Source of the DNA: an uncultured Clostridium sp.
GTDB taxonomy: Bacteria; Bacillota; Clostridia; TANB77; CAG-508
Assembly (NCBI GenBank): GCA_900554565.1
Contig: USHX01000038.1
Coordinates: 1 to 9,191 of the forward strand
DNA length: 9,191 nucleotides
Reading direction: 5' to 3'
Under the pieces are notes generated by a model, which did no database searches, was not told the DNA's origin, and saw only the letters and a program-made list of their open reading frames with translations. This document shows positions 1 through 6,216 of the stretch, one piece after another (position 1 is the first letter of the stretch; every line of letters starts with the position of its first letter). Both the position numbers and the translations under genes were made by a program.

Positions 1-483
1 GAAATGAAAGATAAAAAACTAAGAATTGAAGATGCTTTATCTGCAACAAAAGCAGCAGTAGAAGAAGGAATAGTAGCAGGTGGTGGAACAGCTTTAATAA
101 ATGTAATTCCTAAAGTATCAAAATTGGTAGAAAGCCTAGAAGGAGGAGAACAACTAGGAGCAAAAATAGTTTTAACAGCATTAGAAGAACCAGTGAAACA
201 AATAGCTAGAAATAGTGGATTAGAACCAGCTGTTATAGTAGACAAAGTAAAAAATTCAAATCCAGGAGTTGGATTTGACGCAAGTGAAGAAAGATATGTT
301 GATATGAAAAAAGAAGGAATTGTTGACCCAACAAAAGTAACAAGAAGTGCTCTTCAAAATGCTGCATCAATAGCTTCAATGGTACTTACAACAGAAAGTC
401 TAGTTACAGATGCACCAGAAGATAAATGTAACTGTGGTGGACATGAAGGTGGAATGCCAGCAGGAATGGACGGAATGTATTAA
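1..483 (+). CDS. groL: Chaperonin GroEL (Hsp60), C-terminal 160 residues; 5' end outside window
   Basis: This is the C-terminal part of the 60-kDa chaperonin, which forms the double-ring ATP-driven folding chamber in the cytosol with GroES. The open frame enters at base 1 (GAA, then an internal ATG that is not the start) and ends at TAA 481-483. The opening EMKDKKLRIEDALSATKAAV matches the GroEL segment around E. coli residues 386-405; the Asp in IEDAL corresponds to the ATPase Asp398. The VAGGGTAL nucleotide-binding loop follows, then the equatorial-domain end (ALQNAASIASMVLTTESLV). The tail is CNCGGHEGGMPAGMDGMY: a short Gly/Met-rich end of the usual kind, but preceded by two Cys and a His. 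Codon choice is more mixed (GTT, GCT) than in the downstream plus-strand genes, as expected for a highly expressed gene. About 380 N-terminal residues and any groES lie upstream of the window. Confidence 0.97.
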   Translation, partial: EMKDKKLRIEDALSATKAAVEEGIVAGGGTALINVIPKVSKLVESLEGGEQLGAKIVLTALEEPVKQIARNSGLEPAVIVDKVKNSNPGVGFDASEERYVDMKKEGIVDPTKVTRSALQNAASIASMVLTTESLVTDAPEDKCNCGGHEGGMPAGMDGMY

Positions 484-491
484 TAAAAAAT

Positions 492-531
492 GAAATTGGA
501 GTTCATTATATGGACTTCAATTTTATTTGCT
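492..531 (+). terminator. Intrinsic terminator of groEL
   Basis: A 12-bp stem (493-504 with 512-523, including two G-U wobbles) encloses a 7-nt loop at 505-511. It starts 9 nt after the groEL stop and runs into a T-rich tract (521-528, then 531-536). The position and form fit a rho-independent terminator for the groEL transcript. Its T-tract overlaps the -35 region of the following tRNA promoter. Confidence 0.85.
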
Positions 532-555
532 TTTTTATAAATTATATATTATAAT
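527..555 (+). promoter_or_regulatory. Promoter of the tRNA-Thr gene
   Basis: A perfect -10 box TATAAT lies at 550-555, with a weak -35 (TTGCTT, 527-532) at 17 nt. The predicted start near 562 leaves about 9 nt of leader before the tRNA at 571. It sits directly behind the groEL terminator, so the tRNA is probably transcribed independently of groEL. Confidence 0.65.
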
Positions 556-570
556 GTGCCTATAGCATTT

Positions 571-646
571 GCCAGTATAGCTCAGTTGGTAGAGCAACGG
601 ATTCGTAACCCGGAGGTCGGCAGTTCGATTCTGCCTAGTGGCACCA
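571..646 (+). tRNA. tRNA-Thr, anticodon CGU, CCA encoded
   Basis: This is a 76-nt cloverleaf: acceptor 571-577/636-642, D-stem GCTC/GAGC (580-583/592-595), anticodon loop TTCGTAA at 602-608 with anticodon CGT at 604-606, T-stem GGCAG/CTGCC (619-623/631-635) with loop TTCGATT, discriminator A643, and CCA at 644-646. The anticodon reads ACG, and G1-C72 with C2-G71 fits threonine tRNAs. Three stem positions do not pair: G575/G638 in the acceptor stem, and A597/G613 and A601/C609 at the two ends of the anticodon stem. The rest is canonical, including the TTC of the T-loop and GG in the D-loop. It may be functional and lineage-specific, slightly degraded, or contain read errors. Confidence 0.92.
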
Positions 647-661
647 AAGAAATATCATTAT

Positions 662-698
662 AAAAGAAAACATTTATTAGAATGGATGTTTTCTTTTT
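662..698 (+). terminator. Intrinsic terminator of tRNA-Thr
   Basis: A perfect 12-bp inverted repeat (662-673 with 686-697) encloses a 12-nt loop and ends in a run of five T (694-698), 15 nt after the tRNA CCA. It closes the tRNA transcription unit and separates it from ftsY. Confidence 0.85.
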
Positions 699-715
699 AT
701 GTGCATACATATACC

Positions 716-744
716 TAGACAATTTGACAAAAATGTGGTATAGT
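716..744 (+). promoter_or_regulatory. Promoter of the ftsY-UPF0182 unit (extended -10)
   Basis: TAGACA (716-721, five of six matches to the -35 consensus) is followed after 17 nt by TATAGT (739-744, five of six), preceded by TG at 736-737 to give an extended -10. The predicted start is near 751, leaving about 29 nt of leader before the ftsY ATG at 780. A perfect TTGACA at 724-729 lies in between but has no good -10 at the right distance. Confidence 0.7.
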
Positions 745-765
745 ATTAATGTTAAAAAAACAGCG

Positions 766-773
766 AAAGGAAG
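766..773 (+). promoter_or_regulatory. Ribosome-binding site that selects the ftsY start
   Basis: AAAGGAAG lies only 2 nt from its core to the ATG at 774 but about 8 nt from the ATG at 780. The normal spacing favours the second ATG, giving the N-terminus MGFFDKLKKG typical of FtsY rather than MKMGFF. Confidence 0.7.
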
Positions 774-779
774 ATGAAA

Positions 780-1685
780 ATGGGCTTTTTTGATAAACTA
801 AAAAAAGGAATGAACAAAACAAAAACATCATTTGATGAAAAAATAAACAATGTATTCAAAAGCTTCAAAAAAGTAGATGAAGACTTTTTAGATGAACTAG
901 AAGAAATACTAATAATGTCAGACATAGGAATGGATACATCAATACAAATAATAAATAATTTAAGAACAAGAATAAAAAAAGAAAAAATACAAGATGAAGA
1001 AGATGTAAAAAAAGTGTTAAGAGAAGAAATGCAAAAAATATTAGATGTAACAGATATAAGTTTACATCTAAACACAAAACCATCAGTAATCCTAGTAGTA
1101 GGAGTAAATGGTGTAGGTAAAACAACATCAATAGGAAAAATAGCAAACAGACTAGCAAAAGATGGCAAAAAAGTAGTAGTTGCAGCAGCAGATACATTTA
1201 GAGCAGCAGCAGTAGAACAATTAGAAATTTGGGCAAACAGGTCTGGTGCAGACATAGTAAAAAGAGAAGAAGGTGTAGACCCTGCATCTGTAGTTTATGA
1301 TGCTATAAAAATAACAAGAGAAAAAGAAGCAGATGTATTAATAGTAGACACAGCTGGAAGATTACACAACAAAAAATATTTGATGGATGAACTAAGCAAA
1401 ATTCAAAAAGTAATAAACAAAGAAATGCCAGAAGCGGATAAAGAAGTATTGCTAGTAATAGATGGTGCAACAGGACAAAATGCAATATCACAAGTAAAAG
1501 CATTTAAAGAAGAAACAAACTTAACAGGGCTAGTAATAACAAAAATTGATGGAACAGCAAAAGGTGGAGTAGCAATAGGAATTGTTGCAGAAAACAAAAT
1601 ACCAATAAAATTTATTGGTGTTGGAGAACAAATTGATGACATGGAAATATTCAATTCAGAAGATTTCGTAAAAGCAATAATATAA
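780..1685 (+). CDS. ftsY: Signal recognition particle receptor FtsY
   Basis: FtsY is the membrane-associated SRP receptor, a GTPase that docks Ffh-bound ribosomes at the SecYEG translocon; the two GTPases activate each other. The 301-residue product has a short N-terminal region with MGFFDKLKKG (amphipathic, basic, likely membrane contact) and no long acidic A domain, as is common in Gram-positives. A helical N domain covers about 30-90. The G domain follows with P-loop GVNGVGKTT (108-116), the SRP-GTPase insertion-box motif DTFRAAA (138-144), DTAGR (190-194), TKIDGTAKGG (254-263) and the closing GVGE (280-283). The end (FVKAII) is complete. The start at 780 is chosen from ribosome-site spacing and family N-termini; ATG 774 would add two residues. 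The next gene follows after 30 nt with no terminator between, so the two probably share a transcript. Codons are strongly A-ending (ATA, GTA, GCA, ACA). Confidence 0.97.
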   Translation: MGFFDKLKKGMNKTKTSFDEKINNVFKSFKKVDEDFLDELEEILIMSDIGMDTSIQIINNLRTRIKKEKIQDEEDVKKVLREEMQKILDVTDISLHLNTKPSVILVVGVNGVGKTTSIGKIANRLAKDGKKVVVAAADTFRAAAVEQLEIWANRSGADIVKREEGVDPASVVYDAIKITREKEADVLIVDTAGRLHNKKYLMDELSKIQKVINKEMPEADKEVLLVIDGATGQNAISQVKAFKEETNLTGLVITKIDGTAKGGVAIGIVAENKIPIKFIGVGEQIDDMEIFNSEDFVKAII

Positions 1686-1700
1686 AATAGAATTATCAAT

Positions 1701-1708
1701 AAAGGAGG
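1701..1708 (+). promoter_or_regulatory. Strong ribosome-binding site for a GTG start
   Basis: AAAGGAGG lies 7 nt before GTG 1716. No ATG in this frame lies near this site, so the Shine-Dalgarno sequence supports GTG as the initiation codon of the UPF0182 gene. Confidence 0.85.
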
Positions 1709-1715
1709 AAAAATT

Positions 1716-4499
1716 GTGGATAAAGAGCAAAAACAAGCAGAAGAAAACACAATTAAAACAAAAGATAATTTAGAACAACAAGAAAAGAAACATAAAAAAG
1801 ATAAAACAAGAATGTTTTTAGTTTTAGCATTTTTAGTATTATTTGCGGGAATAAGCTACATAGTATTAAGAGGAAGTTACCTAGAATATTTAGAACTAGG
1901 TCAAAAATATGTTAGTGTATTTTCAACAAACCTAAAATATAGATACACAATAATGGCAGTAAATTTTGTGGTTTTATATCTAATGTTATACTTAACAAAT
2001 AGAGGAATAAAAAAAGGACTAAAACCATTTTTTGAAAAAGAAAAAAAGACAATGCCAAAACTTCCAAATAAATCTTTATCACTTGTAATATCAGCAATTG
2101 CAAGCTTTGTAGTATCATCAATGTTAACACAAAAATTAATGTTAATAATGAGTGGAGCATCATTTGGAACACAAGATCCTTTATTTGGATTAGATATAGC
2201 ATATTATGTATTTCAAAAGCCGGTACTAGAATTCTTTGCATTCTACTTTATAGTTCTATTTGTAGGATTATCAATATATATGGCATTATATTATGTAATA
2301 GTATTTAATAGATACTTTGATGGTGTAGAAGGCTCAATGCTAAAAGAAAGCTTATTTATGAAAAAGCTAACAAGAAATATATTATTAGTAATAATAGGAG
2401 TAGCAGTACTTACAATATTAAACACACAAAGTATGATGTTTGGAAAAATACTAACAGTAAATGAAAACACAGATATTATTGGTGCAGGAATGACAGAAGC
2501 AACAGTAAAATTATGGGGATATATAATATTTGCATTTGTAATTATAATATTTGCATATAGAGCACTAAGATATTTTAAACAAGGAAAAACAAATAAAGTA
2601 CTAAAAAACTTAGCAATAATACCAGGATATTTAGTAGCACTATTTATAGTAATGATGTCATTTGATTTATTATATGTTAATTCAAATGAATTAGATAAAG
2701 AAAAAGAATATATAGCAGAAAATATAAAAAATACAAAAAATGCATATGACATAAACATAGAAGAATCAAACATAGAAGATTCAGGAACAATAACAAATAG
2801 TGAAGTAGAAGAAAACAGCAATATAATAAATAATATACCAATAGTAAGCAAAGATTCAGTGTTAAAAACATTGGAAGATAGCCAAACAGTAACTGGACAT
2901 TTCTTATATCCAAATGTAAATATGGCTAAATACAAAATAAATGGAAAAGACCAACTAGTTTATTTAGCACCAAGAGAAATAGCAAGTACAGGAAGAACAT
3001 ATAATAACAAAACATATGAATACACACATGGAAATGGAGAAATAATAACATCTGCAACACAAATAAATCAAACAGGAAATGTACAATACATTCAAAAAGA
3101 CATAGCAGGAACAGATGAACAAATAAATATAACAGAACCACGAATATATTTCGGAACAGAAACAAAAGAAACAATAGCAACAAATACAAAAAATAAACAA
3201 GAATATGATTACACTGATGAAAATGGAACAGATTATACATCACAATATAATGGACAAGCAGGATTAAAACTAGGATTTTTAGATAGACTAATATTAGGAA
3301 TAACAAAAGGAGATATAAATTTAGCATTTTCAAGTCAAATAACAAGTGATAGTAAAATCTTAATAAACAGAGAAGTAACAAAAAGAGCAAAAAAAGCATT
3401 ACCATATTTAATTTATGATGAAAATCCATATACAGTTGTAACAAATGAAGGAAAAATCGTATGGGTAGTAGATGCATATACAACAACAAACTGTTATCCA
3501 TATTCACAATATACAAGCATAGAACATGATGGAATAAAAGAAAAAATAAACTATATAAGAAACTCTGTTAAAGTAATAATAGATGCATATGATGGAACAA
3601 TGACATATTACATAACAGATAGAACAGACCCAATAGCAATGGCATATAGAAACATATATCCAGACTTATTTACAAGTTTAAATGAACAAATTCCAGAAGA
3701 CATATCAGAACATATGGTATATCCAGAGTTTTTATACAATGTACAAGCAAAAATATTAAAAATATATCATAATGTAAAATCAGATGTATTATATAGAGCA
3801 GATGATGTATGGGATATAGCAAAATACAATAGCTCAAAATCAACAAAATCAACAGGAACTTATATGGAACCATATTATACAATGGTAAAAACAAACGATG
3901 GAGATCAACTTGGATTAGTTCAACTATATACACCTGATGAAAAACAAAACATAAGAGCATATTTAGTTGGAAACACAAAAAATGGTGAAAATAAATTAAA
4001 ATTATATAAATTTTCATCAGATAGTAACATTGTAGGTCCAATGCAATTAGATAAGCAAATAGAAGAAGATGAAACAATATCAGCTGAATTAGAAGCTTTG
4101 AATGTAACAGGAACAAAGCTTACAAAACAAATGATAGCAGTTCCAATAAATAATACATTATTATATGTAGAACCTGTATATCAAACAATGCTTAATGAAT
4201 CTGAAGTACCACTATTAAAGAAAGTAATAGTAGCTTCTGGTAATAAAGTTGCAATAGGTGATGACTTGCAAAAAGCATTAACAAATCTTCAATCAAAATA
4301 TGCAGTTGACATTGAAGTTGAAAACACAGATGATGTTGAAGGACTAATAGATGCAATAATAAAAGCTAATAAAAATTTAGATGAATCAAATCAAAATAAT
4401 GATTGGGAAATGATGGGTAAAGATGTAAAAAAACTACAAGATTTAATAACATCTTTAGAGAAAGTAAAACAAAAAGAAGATAAGAAGACAGAACAATAA
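1716..4499 (+). CDS. UPF0182 (COG1615) family large membrane protein
   Basis: This 927-residue integral membrane protein has no established function. A Lys/Glu-rich cytosolic N-terminus (1-31) is followed by about seven hydrophobic segments, near 33-51, 78-95, 120-140, 168-196, 221-236, 266-281 and 297-319. A very large, probably extracytoplasmic region fills the rest. Family landmarks visible are DPLFGLDIAYYVFQKP (154-169), the juxtamembrane NELDKEKEYIAENIKNT (324-340), EPRIYFG (474-480), PYTVVTNEGKIVWVVDAYTT (571-590), NYIRNSVKVIIDAYDG (612-627), DPIAMAYRNIYPDLF (638-652), MVYPEFLYNVQAKIL (667-681), YHNVKSDVLYRADDVWD (684-700), EPYY (718-721) and LLYVEPVYQ (815-823). The C-terminal helix with NNDWEMMGKDVKKL (894-907) matches the usual family end, so the protein looks complete. 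The segment around 370-400 is less like the family than the rest. It is the second gene behind ftsY (30-nt gap), starts at GTG with a strong ribosome site, and ends at the hairpin just downstream. Confidence 0.9.
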   Translation: MDKEQKQAEENTIKTKDNLEQQEKKHKKDKTRMFLVLAFLVLFAGISYIVLRGSYLEYLELGQKYVSVFSTNLKYRYTIMAVNFVVLYLMLYLTNRGIKKGLKPFFEKEKKTMPKLPNKSLSLVISAIASFVVSSMLTQKLMLIMSGASFGTQDPLFGLDIAYYVFQKPVLEFFAFYFIVLFVGLSIYMALYYVIVFNRYFDGVEGSMLKESLFMKKLTRNILLVIIGVAVLTILNTQSMMFGKILTVNENTDIIGAGMTEATVKLWGYIIFAFVIIIFAYRALRYFKQGKTNKVLKNLAIIPGYLVALFIVMMSFDLLYVNSNELDKEKEYIAENIKNTKNAYDINIEESNIEDSGTITNSEVEENSNIINNIPIVSKDSVLKTLEDSQTVTGHFLYPNVNMAKYKINGKDQLVYLAPREIASTGRTYNNKTYEYTHGNGEIITSATQINQTGNVQYIQKDIAGTDEQINITEPRIYFGTETKETIATNTKNKQEYDYTDENGTDYTSQYNGQAGLKLGFLDRLILGITKGDINLAFSSQITSDSKILINREVTKRAKKALPYLIYDENPYTVVTNEGKIVWVVDAYTTTNCYPYSQYTSIEHDGIKEKINYIRNSVKVIIDAYDGTMTYYITDRTDPIAMAYRNIYPDLFTSLNEQIPEDISEHMVYPEFLYNVQAKILKIYHNVKSDVLYRADDVWDIAKYNSSKSTKSTGTYMEPYYTMVKTNDGDQLGLVQLYTPDEKQNIRAYLVGNTKNGENKLKLYKFSSDSNIVGPMQLDKQIEEDETISAELEALNVTGTKLTKQMIAVPINNTLLYVEPVYQTMLNESEVPLLKKVIVASGNKVAIGDDLQKALTNLQSKYAVDIEVENTDDVEGLIDAIIKANKNLDESNQNNDWEMMGKDVKKLQDLITSLEKVKQKEDKKTEQ

Positions 4500-4532
4500 A
4501 AAAAGGTGATAAATTATTTTATCACCTTTTAT
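4498..4532. terminator. Bidirectional terminator between convergent UPF0182 and tyrS genes
   Basis: A perfect 13-bp stem (4501-4513 with 4518-4530) with a 4-nt loop begins right after the UPF0182 stop. On the plus strand it ends in TTTT; on the minus strand seven A (4498-4504) give a run of U for the tyrS transcript, whose stop codon is 4544-4546. It can serve both convergent genes. Confidence 0.88.
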
Positions 4533-4543
4533 ATATATAAATC

Positions 4544-5758
4544 CTAAATTTTTAATTTATGAAAAACTTTTTTACCTTTTCTTAAAATAGCAAAACCATC
4601 TTTAAAATCAGAATCTGAAAGAACATAAGAAACATCAGAAACTTTCTCATCATTTAAAGAAATCCCGCCTTGATTAATTAAAGTTCTAGCTTGACCTTTA
4701 GAAGGAGCAATACCAGTAACTACAATAGCATCTACAATTGAAATATTAGCATTATCTATTTTAGTAGAAGGCATGTTATCTAAATTACCTTGACCGTTAA
4801 ATAAAGCGTTTGAAGCTTCTTCAGCTTTTTTAGCTTCATCTTCACCATGAACTAATTTTGTTATTTCATATGCGGCAACTTTTTTAGCTTCATTCATTCT
4901 TTCATCTTTGTATTTTGTTAATTCTTCTATTTGTTCAACAGGTAAGAATGTTAGCATTTTTAATACAGTTTCAACACTATCATCTTCAATATTTCTCCAA
5001 TATTGATAAAATTCATATGGAGAAGTCTTTTCTGGGTCTAGCCATAAAGCTCCTTTTTCAGTTTTACCCATTTTTTTACCTTCTTTAGTTGTAAGAAGTT
5101 TAAATGTTAAACCAAAAGAATCATCTTTACCTATTTTTCTAATTAAATCAACACCGCCTATAACATTAGACCATTGATCATTTCCACCCATTTGAAGTTT
5201 ACAACCATATTCATTGTATAAATGCCAGAAATCGTAAGATTGCATTAACATATAACTCATTTCAAAAAATGTTAAGCCTGTTTCAAGTCTTTGTTTATAA
5301 CATTCTGCTGCAAGCATTTTATTAACACTAAATAAACTTCCAATTTCACGCATGAAATCAACAAATTTTAAGTCTAAAAGCCAGTCAGCATTATTTACTA
5401 TAATTGCACCATTATCACCTTCAAAATCAACAAATTTTTCAACTTGTTTACGAATTCCTTCAACATTTTTATTTATTTGTTCACGTGATAACATTTTTCT
5501 CATATCAGTTTTTCCGGAAGGGTCACCAATTGTTGCTGTACCACCACCAACTAAGATAATTGGTTTGTGTCCACATTTTTGCATGTGACTAGCAACCATT
5601 AAAGAAACAAAGTGTCCAACATGTAAGCTATCTGCAGTTGGGTCAATTCCTATATAAAAAGGAACAGATTCCTTTCCAAATAATTCTTTAATTTCTTTTG
5701 GGTGAGTCATTTGCTCTATGTAACCCCTTTGTTCTAATATATCAAAAACATTAGTCAT
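4544..5758 (-). CDS. tyrS: Tyrosyl-tRNA synthetase
   Basis: This class I aminoacyl-tRNA synthetase activates tyrosine with ATP and charges tRNA-Tyr in the cytosol. The 404-residue product has the full architecture: Rossmann catalytic domain with YIGIDPTADSLHVGH (35-49; HVGH at 46-49 is the HIGH signature), GGGTATIGDPSGKTD (71-85), NNADWL (122-127), GGNDQW (191-196) and KMGKT (229-233, the KMSKS-type loop). An alpha-helical anticodon-binding region is followed by a C-terminal S4 RNA-binding domain (about 340-404, with APSKGQARTLINQGGISLN). The start at 5758 is supported by AAAGGA (5767-5772) 8 nt upstream. It lies 19 nt after a small zinc-ribbon gene on the same strand, so the pair is probably cotranscribed. 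No T-box leader fits in front of either gene. Unlike the plus-strand genes it prefers T-ending codons (ATT, GTT, GCT, TCT), most clearly near its C-terminus. Confidence 0.97.
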   Translation of the reverse strand: MTNVFDILEQRGYIEQMTHPKEIKELFGKESVPFYIGIDPTADSLHVGHFVSLMVASHMQKCGHKPIILVGGGTATIGDPSGKTDMRKMLSREQINKNVEGIRKQVEKFVDFEGDNGAIIVNNADWLLDLKFVDFMREIGSLFSVNKMLAAECYKQRLETGLTFFEMSYMLMQSYDFWHLYNEYGCKLQMGGNDQWSNVIGGVDLIRKIGKDDSFGLTFKLLTTKEGKKMGKTEKGALWLDPEKTSPYEFYQYWRNIEDDSVETVLKMLTFLPVEQIEELTKYKDERMNEAKKVAAYEITKLVHGEDEAKKAEEASNALFNGQGNLDNMPSTKIDNANISIVDAIVVTGIAPSKGQARTLINQGGISLNDEKVSDVSYVLSDSDFKDGFAILRKGKKVFHKLKI

Positions 5759-5766
5759 AAAATCAG

Positions 5767-5772
5767 TCCTTT
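5767..5772 (-). promoter_or_regulatory. Ribosome-binding site of tyrS
   Basis: AAAGGA on the minus strand lies 8 nt before the tyrS ATG at 5758, inside the 19-nt gap after the zinc-ribbon gene. It fixes the tyrS start. Confidence 0.75.
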
Positions 5773-5777
5773 CAAAA

Positions 5778-6059
5778 TTAATTTAAAGTAATACCATTAA
5801 ATCCTATAGAATCTTGGTTTATACCTTTTGTGTTTATTTTTTGTTTTTTAAATTCATCATATTGCATGAATCTATTTAAATTTTTTACAGAGATTCCAGT
5901 TTCATTAGAAATAGCATCTAATGAAGTATTTAGTCCATTTTCTTGTATATATGTTTGAAATGTTGAAAATTCAAACCCATCTTTTGATGCACATTTAGGG
6001 CATACATTTCCTTCTGATACATAAAAACTTCCACATCTACTACATTTATTAAATTCCAT
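5778..6059 (-). CDS. Small zinc-ribbon protein with HTH-like C-terminal part, function unknown
   Basis: The 93-residue product opens with a probable zinc ribbon: two CxxC pairs, C6/C9 and C20/C23 (KCSRCGSFYVSEGNVCPKC). A linker with an aromatic-rich helix (about 28-41) is followed by LDAISNETGISVKNLNRFMQ (about 47-66), which reads like a short helix-turn-helix of the 'act before recognising the partner helix' type. The remainder is a polar tail rich in Asn, Lys and Gln. The layout, Cys4 ribbon then a 'xxTGxSxxxxxxFxxx' helix pair, resembles the YvyF/TIGR03826 flagellar-operon proteins and other small Gram-positive regulators, but that is resemblance of plan only. The start is secure: AGGAGG 8 nt upstream and a promoter of its own. 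It leads a two-gene unit with tyrS. I do not recognise the family; a transcription- or translation-linked adaptor role is only a guess. Confidence 0.85.
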   Translation of the reverse strand: MEFNKCSRCGSFYVSEGNVCPKCASKDGFEFSTFQTYIQENGLNTSLDAISNETGISVKNLNRFMQYDEFKKQKINTKGINQDSIGFNGITLN

Positions 6060-6067
6060 TTTACTTT

Positions 6068-6073
6068 CCTCCT
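6068..6073 (-). promoter_or_regulatory. Strong ribosome-binding site of the zinc-ribbon gene
   Basis: A full AGGAGG on the minus strand sits 8 nt before the ATG at 6059. It confirms the start of this small gene and supports it as a genuine translated ORF. Confidence 0.88.
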
Positions 6074-6110
6074 AATTTATCTTTTGACAAAATTTTCTAA
6101 AATCTTCTAC

Positions 6111-6138
6111 ATTGTACCACAAAACCCACAAAAATCAA
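6111..6138 (-). promoter_or_regulatory. Promoter of the zinc-ribbon/tyrS unit (extended -10)
   Basis: Read on the minus strand, TTGATT (6138-6133) is followed after 16 nt by TACAAT (6116-6111), with TG one base upstream of it (TGGTACAAT). The predicted start near 6104 gives a leader of about 45 nt before ATG 6059, too short for a T-box. Confidence 0.65.
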
Positions 6139-6166
6139 AGTGTTTTTTTAAAATAAGTCAAATAGC

Positions 6167-6195
6167 TAGAAAAAAACTGAAATGAGTGATATAAT
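6167..6195 (+). promoter_or_regulatory. Promoter of the amylase-dnaE unit (extended -10)
   Basis: A perfect TATAAT at 6190-6195 preceded by TG (6187-6188) forms an extended -10; a weak -35 TAGAAA (6167-6172) lies 17 nt upstream. The predicted start near 6202 leaves a leader of only about 15 nt, with the ribosome-binding site almost at the RNA 5' end. A second, weaker candidate is TTGACA 6084-6089 with TACATT 6108-6113. Confidence 0.6.
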
Positions 6196-6202
6196 GTGCC
6201 AG

Positions 6203-6209
6203 AAGGTGA
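6203..6209 (+). promoter_or_regulatory. Ribosome-binding site that selects the amylase start at 6217
   Basis: AAGGTGA complements the 16S 3' end and lies 7 nt before ATG 6217. It rules against the in-frame GTG at 6196, which lies upstream of this site and just after the -10 box. Confidence 0.8.
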
Positions 6210-6216
6210 AGAGAAA

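Noticed and set aside
724..729. Perfect TTGACA taken as the -35 of ftsY
   Set aside because: At 17 nt the -10 would be TAATGT, a poor match; TAGACA 716-721 with TATAGT 739-744 and the TG extension fits better.
484..779. A further small gene or riboswitch in the groEL-ftsY gap
   Set aside because: The gap is filled by a terminator, the tRNA with promoter and terminator, and the ftsY promoter; no additional ORF with a ribosome site or known riboswitch fold is apparent.
752..1255. Minus-strand open frames across ftsY (also 865-1197, 1303-1503, 1403-1750)
   Set aside because: They are antisense to a clear FtsY, give Leu/Phe/Ser-rich products typical of the complement of A-rich codons, and lack ribosome sites.
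1912..4116. Minus-strand open frames across the UPF0182 gene
   Set aside because: Low-complexity Leu/Phe/Tyr-rich shadows of a gene with family-wide conserved motifs; the sense frame is plainly the coding one.
5352..5588. Plus-strand open frame of 78 codons within tyrS
   Set aside because: Antisense to the conserved TyrS catalytic domain and without a ribosome site.
6084..6113. TTGACA with TACATT as the main amylase promoter
   Set aside because: The -10 is weak and the spacer is 18 nt; the TG-TATAAT at 6187-6195 is stronger. Kept only as an alternative.
6196..6216. GTG 6196 as the amylase start
   Set aside because: It touches the -10 box, lies before the ribosome-binding site, and adds residues absent from GH13_5 amylases.
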